Assembly (NCBI GenBank): GCA_009843585.1
Contig: VYDC01000158.1
Coordinates: forward strand, 1 to 9,398
DNA from: Chloroflexota bacterium
GTDB lineage: Bacteria; Chloroflexota; Dehalococcoidia; UBA2979
DNA: 9,398 nt
Reading direction: 5' to 3'
The position numbers and the translations under genes were made by a program. The notes below the pieces were generated by a model, which did no database searches, was not told where the DNA came from, and was given only the letters and a program-made list of their open reading frames with translations. This document shows positions 1 to 4,852 of this stretch, one piece after another (the stretch's first letter is position 1; each line of letters begins with the position of its first letter).

Positions 1-2
1 CC

Positions 3-869
3 TCACAGGGGCGTGACGGTGACGGCGACCGCGAGCTCGGTGCTGGCCCACCCCCGGTAGACCCCGCGGGCGGGGGAGACGTCGGCGTAGTCCCTGCCGA
101 CCGCCACGCGGACGTAGCGCTCCCGGGGGAGGCCCGGGTTGGTGGGGTCGAACGCGACCCACCCGGGGCCGGGGAGCCGGCACTCGACCCACGCATGGCC
201 GGCGTCCGACTGCGTCGGCCGCTCCGGGGGATCGGCGGCGTGGAGGTAGCCCGAGACATAACGTGAGGGAACGCCCCACGAGCGGGCGATCGCGATCATC
301 ACGTGGGCGTAGTCCTGGCAGACGCCGACGCCGGACTCCAGGACGTGCTCGATGGGCGACACCGCGGACGTGCTGCCCGGGACGTAGCGGAAGGCGCGGT
401 GGAGCGCACCGGAGAGCGCGGTCAGGGCGCCCAGCGGATCCCCGGTCGGCCCCGCGAGGTCTTCGCGCCGGCAGAATTCCTCGAGCAGGGGGGAGGGCCG
501 GGCGTAGGCGCTCTCGTGCGTGAACTCCCAGTCCGCGAACGAGTCGGCCCACGGGCACATCTGCTCCCAGGCGTCGGGCGCGAGCGCCTTCGGGAGGGGA
601 GGAGCCGGCGAGACCTCGACCCGGGAGCGCGCCGTGATCGCGAGCGCCGCATGCTCCCGGTGGACGGTGAGGAGGTGCCTGGTATTGCCGAAGGCACCCC
701 TCGACTCCGTGAACGAGCCCGGCGGATCGGAGGTGAGCTCGAAGCGCAGGAGCCGCTCGGGCCGCTCCCCCCGCGGCTTGAGGCGCAGCGACATCACCGA
801 GTCCCGCACGGGGGAGGTATAGGCGTAGCGGGTGACGTGCTCGATCTCGTAGCGGGCGGGCCCTGTCAC
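3..869 (-). CDS. Transglutaminase-like cysteine protease/amidase family protein
   Basis: A 288-residue transglutaminase-fold protein, last gene of the ATP-grasp/alpha-E/transglutaminase operon. The N-terminal part (about 1-85, beginning MTGPARYEIEHVTRYAY) matches the beta-rich bacterial transglutaminase N-terminal domain. The core (about 150-250) carries the full triad: Cys184 in GVCQDYAH, His225 in DAGHAWVE and Asp241 in FDPTNPG. No signal peptide or membrane segment is visible, so a cytoplasmic location is likely. Family members are papain-fold enzymes that hydrolyse or transfer amide bonds; in this cluster the enzyme is predicted to cleave or transfer the peptide bond made by the ATP-grasp partner, but its substrate is unknown. 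The GTG start lies four bases after the alpha-E stop and has no clear ribosome binding site, so translation probably depends on the upstream gene. The TGA stop is at 3-5, so the gene is complete. Family assignment is firm; exact activity is not. Confidence 0.93.
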   Translation of the reverse strand: MTGPARYEIEHVTRYAYTSPVRDSVMSLRLKPRGERPERLLRFELTSDPPGSFTESRGAFGNTRHLLTVHREHAALAITARSRVEVSPAPPLPKALAPDAWEQMCPWADSFADWEFTHESAYARPSPLLEEFCRREDLAGPTGDPLGALTALSGALHRAFRYVPGSTSAVSPIEHVLESGVGVCQDYAHVMIAIARSWGVPSRYVSGYLHAADPPERPTQSDAGHAWVECRLPGPGWVAFDPTNPGLPRERYVRVAVGRDYADVSPARGVYRGWASTELAVAVTVTPL

Positions 870-873
870 CGGG

Positions 874-1842
874 TCAGCGAGGGAGCGCGGGCGCGGTCGG
901 GTACTCGAAGTAGCAGGAGTTCACGAGGTCGTGGAGGGTGCGGCAGCGCTCGCTCAGCCGGCGCAGGAGGCCCTCCGTGTCGTCGCGCACGGGCCACGTC
1001 TCGTGGAGCAGCGCGCTGAGGCCGTCGCCCTCGCCCCGCGCCTCCTCGCTCGACTGCGCGTCGGGCCCGGGACCGATCGCGTCGAGCTCGAACACGATCT
1101 GGTCCAGCGTCCGCATGAGCGAGTGGGGGAGGCGCGGACTCGTGACGAGGATGTCCATGACCTGCTCCCGCTCCACCTCCACGCTGTAGCGGTCGGTGTA
1201 GGCCTCGAAGGCGTGGTAGAGGCGCAGCAGGCTGGTCCAGCCCTCCTCGGAGGCCTCCTCGATGCTCCGGTCCGCCGCCAGTTGGGAGAGCAGCAGGCCG
1301 AGCAGGAGCTGGGCGCGCTCGATGTGGCGCCCGAGCTGCATGAAGTGCCGCCCCCCGTCCCGGTACATGGTCGCGGCGGCGACCCCCCGGAACCTGTCGA
1401 CGGCGGCAGCCGTCTCGGCGAAGAAGCCCTCGGGAGACGCCCCCCAGACATCCTGTATCTCCAGCTGCTGGAGGCGGAGATAGCTCAGGTTCAGCGACGT
1501 CCACATCTCCCCGCTGATGCTCTGGCGCATCTGGCGGCCGTTCTCGCGGCCGAGCGCGAAGCAGCTGCGCACGGAGCTCGGATTCGAGCGCTCGAACGTG
1601 AGGTCGTCGGCGAGCGTGTAGGCGTCGGCCAGGGCGTAGTCGTCGCTGTCGGGCGCCACGAGCTCACCCGACGGCGGCCTGCGGCCGATCATGTCGTAGA
1701 TGCGCCGCCAGCCGAGATGGATCTCGGGCAGCGGCCGGTCGACCAGCGTCTCCGTCTGCAGCCAGAGCAGGCGCGAGAGATGCTCCGCGCGCTCGAGGTA
1801 GCGGCTCATCCAGTAGAGTCCCTGGGCGCTGCGGGCGAGCAT
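874..1842 (-). CDS. Alpha-E domain-containing protein (DUF403)
   Basis: A 322-residue, mostly helical protein of the alpha-E family. The diagnostic N-terminus MLARSAQGLYWMSRYLERAE is present, followed by acidic and arginine-rich helices through to the C-terminal CRTLHDLVNSCYF segment. I chose the ATG at 1842, which overlaps the TAA stop of the ATP-grasp gene (TAATG) and matches the usual family start. A GTG at 1857 would add only five residues, MGAGL. Alpha-E proteins are found almost only next to circularly permuted ATP-grasp and transglutaminase genes, as here. Their biochemical role is unproven; they are thought to act as a scaffold or partner of the ATP-grasp enzyme. Length is normal for the family. 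No signal peptide or membrane helix is seen. The one-base overlap upstream and four-base gap downstream indicate one polycistronic transcript. Confidence 0.93.
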   Translation of the reverse strand: MLARSAQGLYWMSRYLERAEHLSRLLWLQTETLVDRPLPEIHLGWRRIYDMIGRRPPSGELVAPDSDDYALADAYTLADDLTFERSNPSSVRSCFALGRENGRQMRQSISGEMWTSLNLSYLRLQQLEIQDVWGASPEGFFAETAAAVDRFRGVAAATMYRDGGRHFMQLGRHIERAQLLLGLLLSQLAADRSIEEASEEGWTSLLRLYHAFEAYTDRYSVEVEREQVMDILVTSPRLPHSLMRTLDQIVFELDAIGPGPDAQSSEEARGEGDGLSALLHETWPVRDDTEGLLRRLSERCRTLHDLVNSCYFEYPTAPALPR

Positions 1843-3272
1843 TAGTCCAGCACCCACAGATCCTTGCCGCCGCCGCCCTGGCTCGAGTTGACGACGAGGC
1901 TGCCGCGCCGGAGCGCGACGCGGCAGAAGGCGCCGGGCACGATGCGCGTCTCCCGGCCCTGAAGGACGAACGGACGAAGATCGACGTGGCGGGGCTCGAG
2001 ACGGCCGTCCACCAGGCAGGGCGAGCGCGAGAGGGCGAGCGTCGGCTGCGCGATGAAGCCGGCCGGATCCTCGCGCACCCCCTTCGCGTACTCGTTGCGC
2101 TCCTCAGGCGTCGCGTGCGGGCCCACGAGCATCCCGTAGCCGCCGGACTCCCCGACGCGCTTCACCACGAGGCTGTCGAGGTTGTCGAGCGTGTACTCGA
2201 GGTCCTCCGGGCGCCGGCAGAGGTAGGTCTCGACGTTGTGGAGCACGGGCTCCTCGGCCAGGTAGTAGCGGATCATGTCGGGGACGTAGGCGTAGACGCT
2301 CTTGTCGTCCGCGACGCCGGTCCCCGGAGCGTTGGCCAGCGTCACGTTCCCCAGCCTGTACGCCTCCATCAGCCCCGGGACGCCGAGCAGGGAGTCGGGG
2401 CGGAAGACGAGCGGGTCGAGGAAGTCGTCGTCGACCCGCCGGTAGATGACGTCTATGCGGCGCAGGCCGGTGGTGGTGCGCGCGTAGACGACGCCGCCGT
2501 CCACGACCAGGTCGCGGCCCTCGACCAGGTCGGCTCCGAGCTCGCGGGCGAGGAACATGTGCTCGTAGAAGGCCGAGTTGTAGACGCCGGGCGTCAGCAG
2601 TGCGATGGCCGGATCGGAACAGCCCTCGGGCGCGAGCTCCTGAAGCGTCGCCCGCAGCAGGCTGCCGTACTGCTCGACGCCCCGGACGCGGGAGCTCCGG
2701 TAGAGGCGGCGGAGGCTCTCCTTGACCGCCTTGCGGTTCGCGATCATGTAGGAGACGCCCGAGGGGACGCGCAGGTTGTCCTCAAGCACGAAGAAGCCGT
2801 CGTTGGTGCGGACGATGTCGGTCCCGCAGACGGCGACCCAGGTACCGCTCGGGGGAGACACGCCGCGCATCTCCAGGCGGTACTGCGGGCAGCCGCGCAC
2901 GACGTCCACCGGGATGACGCCGTCCTCCAGGATCCGGCCCTGGCCGTAGACGTCCCCCAGGAAGAGGTTGATCGCCTGCAGGCGCTGCGTCAGGCCCCTC
3001 TCGAGGTGCTCCCAGTCGGCGCGTGAGACCACCCGCGGGACGCAGTCGACCGGGATGATGCGCTCGTCGGCCTCGTCGTCCCCGTAGACCGTGAAGGTGA
3101 TGCCCTCGGTCGAGAACATCCGGGTCACGCGCTCCTGGATGAGGTCGATCTCTTCGGGCGAGAGCTCGCGCAGGGTCTCGTAGATCTCCGCGCAGTGCGC
3201 TCGGTGCGTCCCGTCCGGGAGCAGCATCTCGTCGTAGATCGCGGGATCGAGGTCGTAGCTGTCGAAGTCCAC
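1842..3272 (-). CDS. Circularly permuted ATP-grasp protein (DUF404/DUF407 type)
   Basis: A 476-residue circularly permuted ATP-grasp protein, first gene of the operon. Visible landmarks are the N-terminal IYDEMLLPDGTHRAH segment, the acidic metal-site motif FVLEDNLRVPSGVSY (Glu164, Asp165, Asn166), LTPGVYNSAFYEH near 226-238, a nucleotide-loop lysine and glycines in VVKRVGESGGYGMLVGP (Lys371, 374-380), and the C-terminal VNSSQGGGGKDLWVLD. ATP-grasp enzymes activate a carboxylate as an acyl-phosphate and ligate it to an amine or thiol. This permuted class has been predicted from comparative genomics to be a peptide or amide ligase working with alpha-E and transglutaminase partners; its substrate is unknown. 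The GTG start has a GAGG four bases upstream and matches the usual family N-terminus. The TAA stop overlaps the alpha-E start codon. The protein is complete and of normal length, with no motif obviously missing. Confidence 0.95.
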   Translation of the reverse strand: MDFDSYDLDPAIYDEMLLPDGTHRAHCAEIYETLRELSPEEIDLIQERVTRMFSTEGITFTVYGDDEADERIIPVDCVPRVVSRADWEHLERGLTQRLQAINLFLGDVYGQGRILEDGVIPVDVVRGCPQYRLEMRGVSPPSGTWVAVCGTDIVRTNDGFFVLEDNLRVPSGVSYMIANRKAVKESLRRLYRSSRVRGVEQYGSLLRATLQELAPEGCSDPAIALLTPGVYNSAFYEHMFLARELGADLVEGRDLVVDGGVVYARTTTGLRRIDVIYRRVDDDFLDPLVFRPDSLLGVPGLMEAYRLGNVTLANAPGTGVADDKSVYAYVPDMIRYYLAEEPVLHNVETYLCRRPEDLEYTLDNLDSLVVKRVGESGGYGMLVGPHATPEERNEYAKGVREDPAGFIAQPTLALSRSPCLVDGRLEPRHVDLRPFVLQGRETRIVPGAFCRVALRRGSLVVNSSQGGGGKDLWVLD

Positions 3273-3365
3273 CGGGCCTCGAGTTCGTCGGGGAGCCTGC
3301 CGCTGGCGGGCCCAGTCTAGATCATGCCGTCACCGGCCTCGAACCGAGCGCTATGCTCCGCACCC
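3273..3365. promoter_or_regulatory. Divergent intergenic promoter region between ATP-grasp operon and HNH gene
   Basis: These 93 bases separate two divergently transcribed genes and must carry at least the promoter for the minus-strand operon. On the minus strand a TAGACT box (3314-3319) sits about 41 bases before the GTG, with a weak TCGAGG in the -35 place at 17-bp spacing. This would give a leader of about 35 bases containing the GAGG at 3277-3280. On the plus strand a TATGCT box (3352-3357) lies eight bases before the ATG of the HNH gene. No palindromic operator was found. The boxes were chosen by eye in GC-rich DNA, so individual hexamers are uncertain. Confidence 0.45.
3352..3357 (+). 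promoter_or_regulatory. Probable -10 box (TATGCT) of the HNH gene, likely leaderless
   Basis: TATGCT fits the TANNNT consensus and stands out in GC-rich surroundings. Eight bases separate it from the ATG at 3366, so transcription would begin at or next to the A of the start codon. No Shine-Dalgarno sequence precedes that ATG, which agrees with a leaderless message. The -35 position (3329-3334, GTCACC) is a poor match. Confidence 0.4.
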
Positions 3366-4316
3366 ATGACGCACATCCTTCCCGCCGTCGTCGCACCCAC
3401 CGACCAGCGCTGGTTCTCCTACTTCCGGGAGAGGTACGGGTCGGGCCCGGTCGACGAGGTCAACTTCTGGCGCCCGGCGTCTCAGGACGGATTCCGCGCT
3501 CTCGAGCCCGGCCAGCCCTTCTTCTTCCGCCTGAAGGCGCCGCACAACGCCGTCGCCGGGTTCGGGTTCTTCGCCGTCTGGTCGAGGATGCCCGTCCCGT
3601 TCGCCTGGGAGGTCTTCGGCGAGGGCAACGGCGATCCCACGGAGGAGCACTTCGAGAGGCGGATCGGCGAATACCGGCAGCGATTCGATCGAGCGGCGGA
3701 CGCGCCGCTCAGCTGCATCGTCCTGCGCGACGCGGTCTTCCTCCCCGAAAGCCGGTGGCTCCCCTGGGGCCCGGGCGAGGGGTGGCATCCCAACCTCGTC
3801 ACCTACAAGGGCTACGACCTCGCCACGAACGGCCGGGCCCTCGCCGAGCTCCTGCAGGGCACCCACCCCGATCCCGTGCCCGACCTCCAGCCGGCCTTCG
3901 AGCTGCTGGAAGAGGATGCCCGCGCCCACGTCGAGGTCGCCCGCGTCGACCGGCGCGGGCAGGGCACCTTCCGCCTCCGGCTGCTGGAGGCGTACGGCGG
4001 GCAGTGCGCCGTGACGGGAGAGCACGCGACACCGGTCCTCGACGCGGCGCACATCCAGCCGTACCTGGGCCCGGCGTCGAACCACCCGCAGAACGGGCTC
4101 GTGCTCCGCTCCGATCTCCACCGGCTCTACGACTCGGGCTACGTGACGGTGACGCCCGACCTGCGCCTGGAGGTGAGCTCCCGCCTGCGCGACGAGTTCG
4201 AGAACGGCAGGCACTACTACCAGATGGCCGGCCGCGAGATTCATGTGCCGCGCGAGCATCGGCTCGCCCCGAGCGTGCAGGCGCTCGAGTGGCACGCAGG
4301 CAACGTCTTTCGCTAG
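3366..4316 (+). CDS. HNH endonuclease with N-terminal PUA/EVE-like domain
   Basis: A 316-residue protein with a C-terminal HNH nuclease domain of the HNH_2 type (about 205-275): CAVTG at 214-218, His229 in DAAHI, Asn243 in PQNGLVL and His252 in SDLHRLYDSG. The N-terminal half (about 10-150) contains QPFFFRLKAPHNAVAGFGFF and WEVFGEGNG, a conserved block in this type of putative restriction endonuclease that looks like a PUA/EVE-type fold; such folds often read modified bases. That fold assignment is from memory of the pattern, not a search. I chose the ATG at 3366 because the protein from MTHILPAVVAPTDQRWF resembles family starts and a -10 box lies just upstream. An ATG at 3324 would add 14 unlikely residues. 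No paired methyltransferase is in the window. The gene diverges from the ATP-grasp operon and converges on the nuclease-helicase gene. Likely role: cleavage of foreign, possibly modified, DNA; inferred only. Confidence 0.88.
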   Translation: MTHILPAVVAPTDQRWFSYFRERYGSGPVDEVNFWRPASQDGFRALEPGQPFFFRLKAPHNAVAGFGFFAVWSRMPVPFAWEVFGEGNGDPTEEHFERRIGEYRQRFDRAADAPLSCIVLRDAVFLPESRWLPWGPGEGWHPNLVTYKGYDLATNGRALAELLQGTHPDPVPDLQPAFELLEEDARAHVEVARVDRRGQGTFRLRLLEAYGGQCAVTGEHATPVLDAAHIQPYLGPASNHPQNGLVLRSDLHRLYDSGYVTVTPDLRLEVSSRLRDEFENGRHYYQMAGREIHVPREHRLAPSVQALEWHAGNVFR

Positions 4317-4324
4317 CGACCCGC

Positions 4325-4346
4325 CCCCGGCGCGCACGGACCGGGG
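4325..4346. terminator. Possible bidirectional hairpin between convergent genes
   Basis: In the 44-base gap between the convergent HNH and nuclease-helicase genes, CCCCGG (4325-4330) pairs with CCGGGG (4341-4346) around a ten-base loop. There is no T-tract on either strand, so if it terminates transcription it is a weak or non-canonical terminator. In DNA this GC-rich a six-pair stem can occur by chance; the convergent location is the main support. Confidence 0.25.
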
Positions 4347-4360
4347 CACGCGCTCCGGCC

Positions 4361-4852
4361 CTAGCCGCCTCGTTCCTCCGCCACCTCGATGAGGCGTGCC
4401 AGGGCGTTCGCGAGGCGCATCTGCCGCGGGGTCCGGCAGCGGACCCGGACCAGCGCGGGGCTCGCGACCACCGCGGCGAGGCACTGTGCGCGGCTCGTCG
4501 CCACGTTCAGGCGGTGGAGGCTGTAGAGGAACTCCATGCCGCGCGGCGCCTCGGCGCCCGAGCTAGTCGCCATCGAGTAGATGGCGACCGGCGCCTCCTG
4601 CCCCTGGAACTTGTCGACCGTGCCGACACGCACCTCGGGGAGTGCCTCCCTGACGGCGGCGACCTGCGCGTTGTAGGGCGTGATCACGAGCACGTCCGAT
4701 TGGCCCAGCGGGCGGGAGTCGCCCGCGGCGTCGGTGTACCCCGAACCCGGCCGCAGCAGCGCGCGGACGAGCGTGGCGACCGCCTCCGCCTCTTCGGCCG
4801 ACTCGCTCGACCGCCCGCTGTGCGGGACCGGGATGAAGCGGATCCCCGTCCC
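4361..4852 (-). pseudogene. Out-of-frame C-terminal part of the nuclease-helicase (helicase motifs V and VI)
   Basis: This segment continues the protein of the gene to its right but in a different minus-strand frame. From about 4852 it reads AGTGIRFIPVPHSGRSS, then VLVITPYNAQVAAVREALP, motif V VGTVDKFQGQEAPVAIYSM and motif VI LHRLNVATSRAQ with the arginine expected to contact ATP, ending at a TAG at 4361-4363. These are the C-terminal RecA-like domain motifs of UPF1-like SF1 helicases, exactly those missing from the main frame. The open frame itself extends right to 5170, but beyond about 4855 its translation is an arginine-rich shadow with no domain. No convincing start or ribosome binding site lies near 4852, so this part is unlikely to be translated alone. 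It is best read as the 3' end of one gene split by a frameshift. The motifs are well preserved, so the break is recent or a sequencing error. Confidence 0.85.

Noticed and set aside
931..3026. Long plus-strand open frames at 931-1845 and 1986-3026 opposite the alpha-E and ATP-grasp genes
   Set aside because: Both are low-complexity shadows of well-supported minus-strand genes, and no family motif is seen.
3324..3365. Upstream ATG at 3324 as the start of the HNH gene
   Set aside because: It would add MPSPASNRALCSAP, which does not look like the family, and would place the start upstream of the best -10 box.
3351..4484. A minus-strand open frame opposite the HNH gene
   Set aside because: It lacks any domain and conflicts with the clear HNH motifs on the plus strand. 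It also overlaps the nuclease-helicase 3' end.
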